NCBI GenBank assembly: GCA_016800925.1
Contig: JABCPU010000068.1
Location: 162,414-226,413 of the forward strand
Direction of reading: 5' to 3'
Origin: Suillus spraguei
Lineage: Eukaryota; Basidiomycota; Agaricomycetes; Boletales; Suillaceae
Length of the DNA: 64,000 nt
The notes under the pieces are model-generated. The model searched no databases, was not told the origin of the DNA, and saw only the letters and a list, made by a program, of their open reading frames with translations. How positions within the stretch are numbered: position 1 is the first letter of the stretch; every line of letters begins with the position of its first letter. The position numbers and the translations under genes were made by a program. This document shows, one piece after another, positions 22,835 to 34,749 of the stretch.

Positions 22835-23823
22835 GTGGCATGGCTTCACAATACACAATTCTTCATGGAAATGGATATACGGTCAGGATACAACAACATC
22901 CACATCCATCCCGAAGATTGATGGAAAGCTGCGTTCACAATGGAATTCGGTCTCTACGAACCAAATGTCATGTTCTTTGGGTTATGTAATTCACCAGCCA
23001 CATTTCAAGCATACATGAATCGCACCTTCCAGCAAGAGATTAATGAAGGATGGATGGTTATCTATATGGACGATATCCTCATTTTCTTGACAACTATGGA
23101 GGAACATCGCGAATGTACCAGACGAGTACTGATGAAGATATGGAACAAACATCTTTTCCTGAAACCAGAAAAGTGTACCTTCAACACTGATGAAGTGGAA
23201 TACCTTGGAATGATCATTCGGCCCAGACAAATTGCTATGGATACTGCCAAGACGAAAGGAATTGCTGAATGGCCTGTTCCAAAAAGTGTGAGAGATGTTC
23301 GGTCGTTCTTAGGATTCTGCAACTTTTACCGCACATTTATCTCCCATTACTCCGATATCGCACAACCCCTGATCAATCTAACAAAAAAGGATACTTCTTT
23401 CCTTTGGACGACTCAATGTCAAAATACCTTCCAAGATCTCAAAGAATGCTTTATAAAACAACCGGTACTTTGCAACCCAGATCCATCCTGGCAATTTGTG
23501 GTCGCAACCGATGCTTCTCTTGTAGCAACTGGAGGTATCCTATTGCAAACCGATGAAAACGGCATTTATCACCCATGCGCCTATCTATCTCAGTCGCTAA
23601 ACCCAGCAGAGCGCAACTATCAGATTTTCGATTGGGAGTTACTTGCAGTTATCTGTACCTTAAACAAATGGCGTTACTATCTTGAAGGGAACACCCATAC
23701 TGTCATTGTCTTCACTGATCACAAAAACCTTCTGTACTTCCAAACTGCACAAAAGTTAACTTGATGACAAGCTTGCTGGCAATTGACATTGTCACTCTTC
23801 GACATTGAACTACATCATGTTGC

Positions 23824-25558
23824 TGTTACGACCCTGCGAAACTGGAGATTAGTAAGAAGTCCTGGTCTTACATGGGGTTGTACCAGAGGGTTGTAAAGTC
23901 AAAGGGGCTTGGCCTCAGCTCGTGCGCTGTGCCCCTTACCTGAGTATGTGCCCTTAATTTTGGATGAAGTCCAAGGGAGAGTTCTGGTGAAGTCCAGATG
24001 GAGAGTCCGGATAAACTCTAAGGCAGGATAGCTCGACAGAGCTCCAATGGACTTCCAGATGAGCGCGGGAATGCGCCGGAACTATTTCTGGAAGGTAGGG
24101 AGTAATGGTAACACTGCTGGAACAAGCTCCAAGTAGGACAGATGAAAGATGGACCACTGGACAAAGTCCAGGGCAGGATAGGAACAGAGCTCCGGAGGGA
24201 AAGATGATCCATAGATGTCAGAGGATAGGGTAGGATAAATCTGGAGGACTAGGGGTCCGAAGGTCCGGAGCTCGGAGGAGCGGAGGAGCGGAGGAGCGGA
24301 GGAGCGGAGGAGCGGAGGAGCGGAGGAGCGGAGGAGCGGAGGAGCGGAGGAGCGGAGGAGCGGAGGAGCGGAGGAGCGGAGGAGCGGAGGAGCGGAGGAG
24401 CGGAGGAGCGGAGGAGCGGAGGAGCGGAGGAGCGGAGGAGCGGAGGAGCGGAGGAGCGGAGGAGCGGAGGAGCGGAGGAGCGGAGGAGCGGAGGAGCGGA
24501 GGAGCGGAGGAGCGGAGGAGCGGAGGAGCGGAGGAGCGGAGGAGCGGAGGAGCGGAGGAGCGGAGGAGCGGAGGAGCGGAGGAGAGGAGCGGAGGAGCGG
24601 AGGAGCGGAGGAGCGGAGGAGCGGAGGAGCGGAGGAGCGGAGGAGCGGAGGAGCGGAGGAGCGGAGGAGTGGAGGAGTGGAGGAGCGGAGGAGCGGAGGA
24701 GCGGAGGAGTGGAGGAGTGGAGGAGCGGAGGAGTGGAGGAGCGGACAAGCATAGCTCTGTGGATCTTAGAGGAAGTGTTGGCTACTAGAGAGGAGTAGGT
24801 CCGGATATGGTGTAGAGATAGTATAGACTACTCCGGACAAGGTCTGGAATAGAAACAGACAGTATAAGACTACCATAGGTAGAGTCGGAGGTGAAACAGA
24901 TGATAGATGGAGATGGACGAAGTCCGAAAAGATTATAGGACATAGGATCAAAGCTCCGGCCTAGGGAGTGATCCCATAGGCCTGAGTTGGAAGCTTACAA
25001 GGGCCGGAGCCCAAGTGCAAGAACAGAAATGGAGTTATGTATATAGACATGATAACAGGATACAGAGTAATCAAAGGAATATACAGAAGTAGGAACAATG
25101 AATCAGACTAAGGTCTGCAGGAGTTGTACTACAAGTTTATATACTGTAGGAGCATGCCGGAAGGTAAGTACGGATAGTCTGAGGCTATGTCGGAAACACA
25201 TTAGTAAGTACAGCGGGACATAAGGCTATGAACTCGGAGATGAAGCTTGTATGAAATACTTATCAAGACGGAGGCAGAGATCACCAAGAGCTGGAAGCAC
25301 AGAGATACCCAAAAGCTGGAGACACAGGTATGTTCTAAAAGGGGTAATGCGCAGGTGCGCGGGAATAGTTCGGATATGAACTCGGATTGGATATGGACAT
25401 GGATTGGATATGGACACGGATTGGATATGGACACGGATTGGATATGGACACAGATGGATATGGATTGGAGTGGATGGGTGGATTGGATATGTGTAGACTG
25501 GGTGTCTGGATGTCCATGGATTGGATTTGATCTAGACCTGAATGTACGGTATATGACA
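23824..25558 (-). repeat. Long-form family U solo LTR (U2) in A2 pol
   Basis: 1735 bp on the minus strand, TGTCATATACC (25558) to GTAACA (23824), with the perfect duplication GTTGC (23819-23823 and 25559-25563). It splits RNase H from the AGTKLAAPDALSRR motif. It is longer than U1 because of a GGAGGAGC tandem array. Confidence 0.9.
24273..24743 (+). repeat. 8-bp minisatellite (GGAGGAGC)n
   Basis: About 470 bp and nearly 60 units of GGAGGAGC. There is one slipped unit near 24583 and a few GGAGGAGT variants at the right end. The open frames across it (APPLLRSS repeats) are an effect of the repeat. U1 has essentially one unit, and U3 has a related 24-25 bp repeat instead. Confidence 0.95.
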
Positions 25559-27183
25559 GTTGCAGGCACTAAACTAGCTGCTCCAGATGCTCTCTCACGT
25601 CGCCCAGATCATGACGATGGTTCTCAAGATAATAATGATGCTGTACTTCTTCCTGATTCCCTGTTCATCCAACTCATCGATAACAATCTACTTGATGTAT
25701 TGGCTACTTCTGATCCTTTGGACGACCCTGTTTTCAAAATGGCATCGGATGCACTAGATGGTGTCTGTCTTCCTCCCATGAAGTCGGCATTGTCTGATTG
25801 GAAGATCGAAAAAATGTGCTCTATTTCAAGAACCATGCTTACATTCCTCCCATCCATCACGCCGCTACCCTCGCTCGCTATCATGATCATATCACTGCTG
25901 GTCATCCTGGCTGTTTCAAAACTGAAGAACTTGTTAAACGGGAAGCCTGGTGGCCTTCTATGGGTACCTATATTTGTAAATACATCGAGGGTTGCGCTCT
26001 TTGTCAGCAAATGAAATCTGATACTCATCCGGTCCGACCTCCACTTGTCCCCATTCCTTCCTCCGCCACCCACCCCTTCTCGCAAATCTCCGTTGATTTG
26101 ATCACTGATCTCCCCATTTCAGGGGGCTTTGATAGTATCATGGTCGTGGTGGACCATGGCCTTACAAAGGGGGTAATTATTATCCCTTGTCTTAAAATGG
26201 TAACCTCCGAAGGCGTAGCAAAGCTATTTTTAAAACATGTCTATCAACGGTTTGGTCTCTATGACAAAGTCATATCAGATTGAGGACCGCAGTTTCTGTC
26301 AAGATTCTCAAAAGAACTTGCACAACTCCTTGATTATACCATCACTCCATCTACCGCCTATCATCCTCAGACTGATGGACAAACTGAACGATTAAACCAA
26401 GAATTAGAAACCTATTTGCGTATCTACTGCTGCAACAACCCTGAAGAATGGATAGAACACCTCCATATCTCTGAATTCATTCACAATCATCGAAAACATG
26501 ATGCCTGAAATGCCTCACCATTCTTTCTCATGATGGGATATGAACCCTGTGCCATTCCCCATTTAATCCCTGATTCTACCATACCAGCAGCAGAAGATTG
26601 AGTTCAATCCCTGCAGAAGGTCCGAGAAGAAGCCATTGCATGCCATAACATTGCTATGCAAATAATGGCAGAATGATCCCGAGGAGATAAGTACCAACCA
26701 TGGAAGATCGGAGATAAGGTTTGGCTATCTGCTGCTAATCTTAGGCTCAAACTCCCATCGCGAAAGCTTGCACCAAAGCGATATGGACCTTTCCCAATTA
26801 CCAACATCTTATCACCTATCACATTCACGCTCAAACTTCCTCCACAATGGAAGATTCACCCCACCTTCCATGCTTCTGTGTTATCGTCCTATAGCGAAAA
26901 TGACGTACACAGTCCGAACCACCGCCTGACATCATTGAAGAAGAAGAAGAATATAAAGTAGAAGCAATTCTTTCCCATAAAGGAACTGGCAATCACTGAC
27001 ACTATCCTGTCTCTTGGAAAGGATATTCATCGGGAGATAACGAATGGATCCCAGAAAAGAACTTAGCAAATTCCGCATGAATCCTGAATGCTTATAAGAA
27101 ACGACACGCCCTTTGAATTTGAACAAACCCCACAAACTATTTGATATGACTTCCTCCGCAACCACTTCCTTCCCTACTACTTA

Positions 27184-28800
27184 CAGTGGCTCAAAAAACT
27201 GTCCGCATGTTTTGACATTTTTCACTATCTATGATATTGTGTGAGAATGAACAAATTCCTCAAGGACATACTTATACCACATTGTAGTATGGCTTCAGGG
27301 CTTTTATTTGAGCCCTACACCGTGGGAATCGGCGGAGATATGGTGGAGATATAAGGCTTATAAAATGATGACTCATGTGGACAGTTTTTTGAGTGTATAT
27401 TAAAACTATATAAATCATTATTTATGACACCATAAAAATCATGCCACTATTATATAAATTATAAAGTGGTGTCATTATGTTATTTTATGACTATATCTAA
27501 CTATATAAACCAGAATATCTCATGTATCATAGTCATAATCACCATGAAAGCCATCTCCTCTGCTCAAAGAGATAATATCCTCTCTCTGTCTTATGCTGGC
27601 CTCTCTGCTCACCAAATTTCCTCTAGAACTGGAGTATGCAAGTCCACTGTGGCCAAGTTCATCAAAGAAAGCCACCCAGACAAGGAAAACTCTTGTGGAG
27701 GACGTCCATCCAAGCTTACCTCTACTGACAAAAGGGCTATTATCCAACATATCACTACAGGAAAGGCTGATAATGCTGTCCAAGCCACCCATTATATCAA
27801 TTCCACCATCACTACCCCTGTCTCTTCACAAACTGTGAGGAATGTTCTCAAGGCAGCTCATCTCAAGGCAGTAACAAAGAAGAAAAAGCCTCTTCTCTCC
27901 ATCAAACATAGGCAGAGAAGACTAGCCTTTGCCTTAGCTCATCAACACTGGACTGTAGAGGACTGGAAGCGTGTTATATGGTCAGATGAGACCAAAATCA
28001 ATAGGATTGGGTCAGATGGGAAGGTGTATGTATGGAAAAAGAAGGGAGATGGCCTAACAGACAGAGAGGTTAATGGGACTGTCAAGTTTGGAGGAGGTTC
28101 TTTAATGGTATGGGGCTGTATGGGATGGAATGGTGTGGGAATGCTTGCTGAGGTTGAGGGGAAGATGAATGCTGAGCAGTATGTGGACATTTTAAATGAC
28201 CACTTGCTGCCTAGCTTGGCAGAATCAGGGATTGATGAAGAAGATATCATTTTCCAACAGGATAATGATCCCAAGCACACATCCAGAAGAGCTAGGGAAT
28301 GGTTTGAAGAACATAACATCAATGTTCTTGACTGGCCAGCACAGTCTCCTGATGTCAATGTCATTGAACATCTCTGGGGAACACTCAAGAAAAAGCTTCA
28401 AGCCTATGAAAACCCCCCTAAAGGAGTATGGGAGCTTTGGGAGAGAGTAGCAGTGGAATGGGGGAAGATCACAGCTGAGGATTGCCAGAAATTAATTGAG
28501 AGTATGCCTAGAAGGATAGAGGCAGTAATTAAAGCCAAGGGAGGTCATACAAAATACTAGAATACCTGGTTATTACTGTAAAATACTTGAGTCAAAAAAC
28601 TGTCCGCATGAGTCACCATTTTGTGAGCCTTGTATCTCCACCATATCTCCACCGATTCCCACGGTGTAGGGCTCAAATGAAAGCCCTGAAGCCATACTAC
28701 AATGTGGTATAAGCATGTTTTTGAGGCATTTGTTTGTTCTCACACAATATTATAGATAGTGAAAAATGCCAAAACATGCGGACAGTTTTTTGAGCCACTG
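27184..28800 (+). mobile_element. Tc1-type DNA transposon, apparently intact
   Basis: 1617 bp inserted at a TA (27182-27183 and 28801-28802) in the extra ORF of A2. The terminal inverted repeats are about 210 bp (27184-27393 and 28590-28800) and start CAGTGGCTCAAAAAACTG. Each repeat ends internally with an inverted copy of its own outer motif. A single uninterrupted transposase gene lies between them. Confidence 0.95.
27541..28560 (+). CDS. Tc1-family DD34E transposase
   Basis: Intact 339-residue frame from the ATG at 27541 (an in-frame upstream ATG at 27466 is less likely) to the TAG at 28558-28560. The N-terminus has a paired-like double helix-turn-helix (LSLSYAGLSAHQISSRTGV...STVAKFI; GRPSKLTSTDKRAI), which binds the terminal repeats. 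The catalytic triad is WSDETK, QDNDPKHTS and PDVNVIEHLWG, with 34 residues between the second Asp and the Glu. A GGGSLMVWG motif sits between the first two. The protein cuts and pastes the element at TA sites. Everything needed for activity appears present, which contrasts with the decayed host element around it. Confidence 0.95.
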   Translation, partial: TMKAISSAQRDNILSLSYAGLSAHQISSRTGVCKSTVAKFIKESHPDKENSCGGRPSKLTSTDKRAIIQHITTGKADNAVQATHYINSTITTPVSSQTVRNVLKAAHLKAVTKKKKPLLSIKHRQRRLAFALAHQHWTVEDWKRVIWSDETKINRIGSDGKVYVWKKKGDGLTDREVNGTVKFGGGSLMVWGCMGWNGVGMLAEVEGKMNAEQYVDILNDHLLPSLAESGIDEEDIIFQQDNDPKHTSRRAREWFEEHNINVLDWPAQSPDVNVIEHLWGTLKKKLQAYENPPKGVWELWERVAVEWGKITAEDCQKLIESMPRRIEAVIKAKGGHTKY

Positions 28801-30301
28801 TACATCCACCCCGTCGCTGAAGAAACTTACACCACCGCCGATCAATATGATGACCTCATCAGAAACATTGACGGAAACTCCTTTGTCGAAGCTGCCCTCC
28901 TCTGCCCTGGACATGCAACCGAGATTGAAAAGATCCTTACTGGCAAGGATGCATTCATCACCATCCTCCTTACCAATATCATCTGCACAGCCGCCCTCAT
29001 CGAAACTCTATGCCATGACATCCAAGATGATACTATCCATCAATGAATCCTACACTGCCAGAAACGCATTCGTGCTTACGGGCTGCTTCTCCTTCCCAAT
29101 TCTTTTAAGGCTGATGTTGAAACGGCTATTCACATCGTGGCCGAGCATCGAGCAGGTGTGGCTAGACCTCCCTCTCTGCAAAGAGATCCACTTCCAATTC
29201 CTGCTCCTCCCACCCATGATTCGGGCACTCATTCTAATATCACTGCCCTTACTGGCTTACTCGCTGCTGTTCAGGAAGCCAATAACACAGCTGATGCCAT
29301 TATTGGAGAGCTTGAAGAAGCAATGATCGACTCCAGAGAAGCAAGAGGATTGGTAGCTCGCTTAATTGACGCCATCCATCACTATGAAACACAACCTGCG
29401 CCATCCCTAATTGGCGCTACCACCATGCTTGATGAGGACACAGAACCTCCTCATCTATTTACCAAATGCTCCATCACACACGAGAAAGTGGTTGTAACTA
29501 AAGAACTACATAACAAGCTTGCTGAGATTATCACGCTCGGACATTGTGTAGCTGGAGAACTAGATAGTGAACTCGCTGAGGTTACCATGCTTGGTCACCA
29601 GTTAAAAGAACTTCATATCCATCTGCCTATGGCCGTCCCTCATATCTTCAACTCTACAATTCCCGTCCTCGTAGAAGCCTTAGGGCCTACAACCTCCTCA
29701 GACCCCAACAAGTTGCTAGCTGCAGCTGTCGTGACACCAGCTCCTTCAATCTATACCATTAATAATAACCAAATTGAGGACATCCATTCTAGCAATGAAT
29801 GAGCCCTTAGACATATTACTCACAAATGTGGAAAGAAACGTGTACGTTCTACGAGTCCCCATCGCTGCATCATTGCCCCAACTCCACTTCGTAAAGTGAA
29901 CTCCAACCCTGATGAAAACATGAAATGCTGCATCTGCGGACTACTTGGGCATTGTCAGAAGAACTGTGCCGAGTACCAGTGTGGGGTTTGTCGGTATTGG
30001 TCGCCAACCCACTTATTCATTTACTGTCCTCAATGAGTTGGAACTCCACCCTTCACACTGACCTGGAAGGATAGCGGATTCTACCATGCACTTTGTTCTT
30101 GGGAACGACAGCTTGACGATGAATGAACTCAAGCACTGGCTAGAAGAGACTCTAAATGATGTGCTGGTGCCGAAGAAGCCGCGTATATGATGAGTGGTTC
30201 AGTTCTTGACGAAGATTACGAGTTCAGTGACAATCCAATCTATTATGAGAATGCTCCAGAATAAGTAAAGTTTGGTGACTTTACGTGTAAAATGGGGGTA
30301 A

Positions 30302-30773
30302 TGTTACAATCATACGTGCCCCTATTCATTTTCCTCTCATCTTTACTTTGTATATTACGTAACATGATTCCAACTCATATGCTCAATGCATCTGTACTAT
30401 AGTCGCCTTCCTTCTTTGGATACGCACTTACATTCTCACGTTTCTCTTGGTCCATGCGCACATATTGGCTTATTTAAGCACATTGTATTATGCTTGTGTA
30501 CTTTACTTTAATCTTACTAGGTTTTACCTGGAATATCCTTCGCTTAGGTCTCCAACCCAAGTCGTCTGAATCATCTCTAAGTCTAAGCACTCCTTAGTCT
30601 TAGTCTCTATTCTACTGATCATCTTAGAGTCACGACTCTTCAATTGAACCCTTGATCCTACTTGGAGCACGTCCTTGTAGTAGTCCTCGTTCTCCTTTGA
30701 ACGTAGTCAAACCTCCCAGCAGACTGGCTGTGTCTTATCACTGTCGCTGGTGATGCCACCCCAGTTCGTAACA
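30302..30773 (+). repeat. 3' LTR of A2
   Basis: 472 bp, TGTTACAATC to CGTAACA, preceded by a purine tract (AAAATGGGGGTAA). Followed by the duplication ATATG. Confidence 0.95.
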
Positions 30774-31309
30774 ATATGAGCAGTACCGCTGTAGCGAGCA
30801 AAGTCATGCTGAGCATCAAACCCCCATTTTTGACAAGTGTCTCATTACCGTCTGCGGCGGCAACCGAAGAATTCCCTTATAGCAAGTATATAGCCTTTTT
30901 GCTCTGCTAAGGCAGAACCATACTCCTTCTGTGGACCCTTACTGGATCCTCGCGCCAATGCCCTCATGTCCTGTCCAATTCCGTCTAGAATCTATTGGTG
31001 CGTAGTTACTTCGCTTCCACTGTTACTAAATCTACAGCAGGATTTACCTTATGTCTCAAGGGGCCGCTGCACGCTGTGCACCTCTTAACTAATACCCCAT
31101 TTATTTTCTTTCTCGCTACCGGACTCGCCTAATAATCTTGTATGCGCTCAAATATGTTAAAAGGACTCATCATACATACTGTTACCGTTACTTCCTGTTA
31201 CATCCCTTCACTTGGACTTAGTATCAGAACGCTCACTAGTAGAATCTATTTGCCTTTGAACCTTTCTCCATTCGAATCCTGCTCATTGATTTAACTGCTG
31301 GTAACTGAA
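30774..31309. other. Unassigned sequence right of A2
   Basis: No gene recognised. It contains scattered GCGGTA/TACCGC motifs shared with the neighbouring D repeat, so it is probably part of an old element. Confidence 0.4.
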
Positions 31310-32345
31310 CCGCTGTAAAGATACAACCTAGCTTGGGCTGTAGATAAACCACTGCCTAAACTAGTATGTTAGTCTTGCGCTCCGTCTAGTCTGCTTCACT
31401 TGTAAGAACAAGAGTGTTCGACCCTAAAGGGGGATGCCTATTTAGTATGGTCAAGTTCAAGTCTAACTTATTTGCAAAACAAGCGTCCGAGTCAGCGGTA
31501 AGTTGCTGCGGTCAGCGATGATACCACCGGAACTAGCGTCGTGCATTGCAGTGCTACCGTCATCGAGATAAAGTCAGTAACAGTTGCGTCTAGCGAGCAA
31601 TGTCGAGCGGTGGTCTCAGCGGTAGCGGTAAGGATGCGAGCGGTGCAAAGAAACAGTAAAGAAGTCCACGGTACTTTCAGCGGTAAAGTAGCAGAGCGTG
31701 AGAAGTTCAGTCAAAAGTGACAATCAAAAGTCCAGCAGTATGCTGGCGGTAATGGAGAACGAGCATGATATATTAACGAGTGATAAGGGAACTTTAAAGA
31801 CTATGTCCACTACTGGGTTGATCCAGAGCTAGACAATAATCCTGACCTATAGTACGTGCAATGGTGTAAAATCAGGTGCTTTATTGTGTGGGGTACGCAG
31901 TGCTTATATCCTAATTCGTATGTACTCGGAATACTCTAGGCAAGATCAGTAGCGCTGGAGTGTAGTAACCGCCATAAGTAAACATAGTGCAAGGCGCTGC
32001 GGCACGAGGCAACATGTAATAATGCTTGCTGTGGAATCTGTGATAACGAACAGGAAACAAACTATGCACCAAATGGAGCTATGCGGACGCGGCAAGGACA
32101 TGGAAGGACATCGGTTTGTGGAACGAGGTGCAGCAGTCAGTACGGTGTGCGGTAAGTGTGGGATGCCGCCGGTACTGCTAAAGGGGTAAGAAGGCCATGG
32201 ACTAGTGGTAACTCCTGTAGACGTGAGATGAGTGTCAAAATATGGGGTTTTAAGCCCAGCACCAATATGTTCGTTACACCGCTCAAAGTACTGCACAACC
32301 TTCGACTTTGCTACTTGTAACCAGACCATGGCCAGTGATCTCACT
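31310..32345 (-). repeat. Dispersed repeat D, copy 1
   Basis: About 1 kb that reads, as reverse complement, closely similar to 41215-42095. Shared blocks include GGCATCCCCCTTTAGGGTCG, TAGGTCAGGATTA, GTCTAGCTCTGGAT and CGATGTCCTTC.ATGTCCTTGCC. Copy 1 keeps more CpG. It may be an LTR or terminal region of an unrecognised element; no ORF in it is convincing. Confidence 0.7.
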
Positions 32346-34749
32346 GGGTCGCTACTTCTTTCACCGCCTCTTTCTTCAACTTCCTCGCTTGTACGGAACT
32401 ACCGCTACCGCTACTGCTGCCGCACCGTGGGTAGTAGTACTATATTTGTTTCACAGAAGTCACTTTTGTTCTTGCTCTCACTAGCTAACTGCTACAGCTA
32501 TTCTTACCGTGTGAGTACCGCTGACATCATGCTGGTACTGCTGATATACCATTGCCGCCGCTAACCTCGGAAGTTGGAATCTTCATTCCTCATTAGTACT
32601 TTCCTTCACACCAACTTAGAAGGAATTGCTTCTATTACAGTCCTCTTGGGTCGAACATATCACTTGCACCTTCAGTAGGATTATCATTGCGCTTATACTT
32701 AGGCCAGTGGTAGTTTCTTTGTTTCACTGCTTCATCTTGTATTTCTGCTGATAGTATTATAGCCAGAGTATAGGGTAAAAGAATCTGGAGGGCTTCCAGA
32801 TGAGTTTTTGATAAAGTTTCTGAAAGGAATCCGAAGGATTTCCGGAGGGGGTTTCCAAGATGTTTTCCAGAGGTATTCTGGAAATAGGGGTTCCGGATGA
32901 GTGGACTATGTTAGGAACCGGAAAGGATTGGATATCTGGTGTCTTACTAGGATGTGAAAGGCAAATAAATCACCAGATTTCACAATCCTTCCACGGTCAA
33001 CGGTTCAGACAAATACCAACAGTTGATAATGTGGTGTTCATTGGGGGTTGCAGAAACAGACTTGCAGTTTTTCTAGGCAATTTACCAATGACTAAAATAG
33101 TAGAGATCTGTGTGGGAAAATCTCAGAGTTAGTATCTGCTAATTATTGTGATCAGAATTCAGGAACTTAGGAAGATAGTTACCGCTAACTGGCTTGACGT
33201 AATACTTGAATAACTCGGAGAAAGGCAATGGCAGAAATACTAAGTGTAGCCAAACCAATAACTGGCTTGATGCAGTGCTACGATGCTACAGATAACGAAG
33301 TGACAATACAAAATGTGTCAGAACAATATCTTGACTACTTCTTATTTTCACAACTAGGAGAGTAAACTAGAAGTCAAATACAATCAAATCAATCAATATG
33401 TGGCCTCGAAATTAGCCTCTCTGCTGCTCAGGCACTCACAATGAATATGACGCAGAATCAGAACAGAGTACACCCTCTTGATGTAGTTTTAAAGCTAACC
33501 AGGTTCTTAATATTATTGAATAAAGTATAAGTCCTATTTGTCATCACTCAATCAATGAAAATACAATAATTCTCCCCACAGAAATGATTTCCTGTGTCAA
33601 TAAAGAGAATAAAGCAGAACTACACTAGATGACTAACAACCGTGTGCTAGCTAGTGCAATTAAAGAATATAAAGATAATATATAATATCTCAGATGGTCA
33701 AAACGTCGTGGGAAACAGTGACAAAGAAAGTGAGGGAATGAACTAATATTCACTCAGATGTTCACACCAATACTCAGTAATAATGGTAATATGTTTCTTA
33801 TTGCTCAGAGGGGGAAAGTGGTCCCTTTATATACTACTATAGACGTGGCTGCGCTACTAACTAAATAAGGTAATATGACTCATCATGACTCAATATGAGT
33901 CACATGTGAAATGACTCCACATGACTCATTATGACTCACTTTGCTTAGTCATCCTAAAGTCCGCCGATTGGCTACCAAAACTTTGGAACTAGTCCAAACA
34001 TTCAACAACATAAACACAACACATCACATTCAAAGACTTCACAAACAGCACATCACATTCAAAAACATTCAACAACACAAATACTGGTGAATAGTCCATT
34101 ACATAATCTATATTGACTATTATTCATTTAAATATTTGATTTACGAAATGCTAACTCAGTCAACTTTCATAGAAAGGTGTGAAAATGTATGAAAAAACTC
34201 TGAAAGGTGTGGGAAATTGCTTAGTCATACATAATTAAGGGTTTTGACACAGTTTCATGGCAAGGATAAGTCATAAAACTATGCCATTAATTCATTTGCC
34301 CTTTAATCTGTAGTACAAAAACTATTGTAAGGTCTTAGAAATTTAGAACTATACTCCCAAGTATCTTAAGCTTATAAAATATACACTATATCTCTGTGAC
34401 CATGCTTGAAACAGGTTTCGTGCATGTCATCGGTTTATAGGAGTAGATTAACTTCGGTACAGAATAGATTTCTTATTTCGACCCTTTGACTTGTAGTTTA
34501 CATGTTGTTTTTATACTAAATATGTATGGAGTATCTCCATCATCATCTCCAATGATATGATGGAGTCTGGAGTAAGTAGCTGTAAACTATGCTATCATTA
34601 CCATGGATGAGTGCTAGTCTACTCCGCTACTTGACAGGTGGTCCGGTGATTTAAGAGGAGTAACCTAATCTGGATGACAGGTCACATGACCGGAAATACA
34701 TCTGGAATATTATATCCGGATATCTCTATCTTCTTCCAGATAGGGGCTA
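32346..34749. other. AT-rich debris without a supportable gene
   Basis: No coding motif found. A TCCGGA/TCCAGA-rich stretch lies at 32780-32900 and a cluster of TGACTCA sites at 33880-33945. Base composition suggests old, decayed transposon sequence. Confidence 0.4.
33877..33945. promoter_or_regulatory. Cluster of TGACTCA (Gcn4/AP-1-type) sites
   Basis: Five perfect TGACTCA/TGAGTCA heptamers lie within about 70 bp, plus one near-match (TGACTCC). This is the core motif of Gcn4/AP-1 bZIP factors. No adjacent gene is identified, so a regulatory role is only possible. Confidence 0.35.

Larger units (their letters stand above)
20896..27120 (+). pseudogene. A2 pol (protease end, RT, RNase H, integrase, chromodomain), heavily decayed
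   Basis: Coding remnants lie at 20896-22063, 22840-23823 and 25564-27120. The first starts inside protease (LHAMNPSIDWAAET). The second carries FFGLCNSPATFQ, YMDDILIF, VEYLGMII, RSFLGFCNFYRTFISHYSDIA and the RNase H motif ATDASLVATGG. The third carries PDALSRRPD, the integrase zinc region (HITAGHPGCFKTEELV, CALCQQM), SVDLITDLP, ISD.GPQF, HPQTDGQTERLNQELE and a terminal chromodomain (YPVSWKGYSSGDNEWIPE). Many stops interrupt it; nearly all are TGA where copy A3 or the conserved motif has CGA. The gene is dead and older than A3. Confidence 0.85.
27145..30264 (+). pseudogene. A2 extra ORF (post-pol zinc-knuckle protein), interrupted by the Tc1 element
   Basis: The ATG at 27145 starts MTSSATTSFPTTY, and the frame resumes at 28803 as IHPVAEETYTTADQYD. 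It shares with the A3 extra ORF the blocks FVEAALLCPGHATEIEKIL, FITILLTNIICTAALIE, KRIRAYGLLLLPNSFK and AGVARPPSLQRDPLPIPAP. Near 29920-30030 it has the zinc pattern CCICGLLGHCQKNC followed by CGVCRYWSPTHLFIYC. The C-terminal tail (LTWKDSGFYHAL, SWERQLDDE, AAYMMSGS) reaches the TAA at 30264. Several TGA stops lie where A3 has sense codons. The shared tail shows that the A3 frame should also extend past its present stop. Confidence 0.75.
15974..30773 (+). mobile_element. Ty3/Gypsy chromovirus copy A2 with nested insertions
   Basis: The element begins TGTTACAATC at 15974 and ends CGTAACA at 30773. It is flanked by the perfect 5-bp target duplication ATATG (15969-15973 and 30774-30778). Only the first 196 bp of the 5' LTR survive. 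The rest of the leader, gag and the first part of protease are missing, and solo LTR U1 plus the minus-strand element A1 occupy that place. The plus-strand pol resumes at 20896. Solo LTRs sit at 22064-22834 and 23824-25558, a Tc1 element at 27184-28800, and the 3' LTR at 30302-30773. A2 interrupts the DDE transposase gene. Confidence 0.85.

Noticed and set aside
24218..24752. Long open frames of SAPPLLRS-type repeats
   Set aside because: They are produced by the 8-bp repeat, are open in more than one frame and have no start context.
31946..32344. 132-residue minus-strand frame in repeat D
   Set aside because: The second copy of D does not keep the frame, so it is probably not coding.
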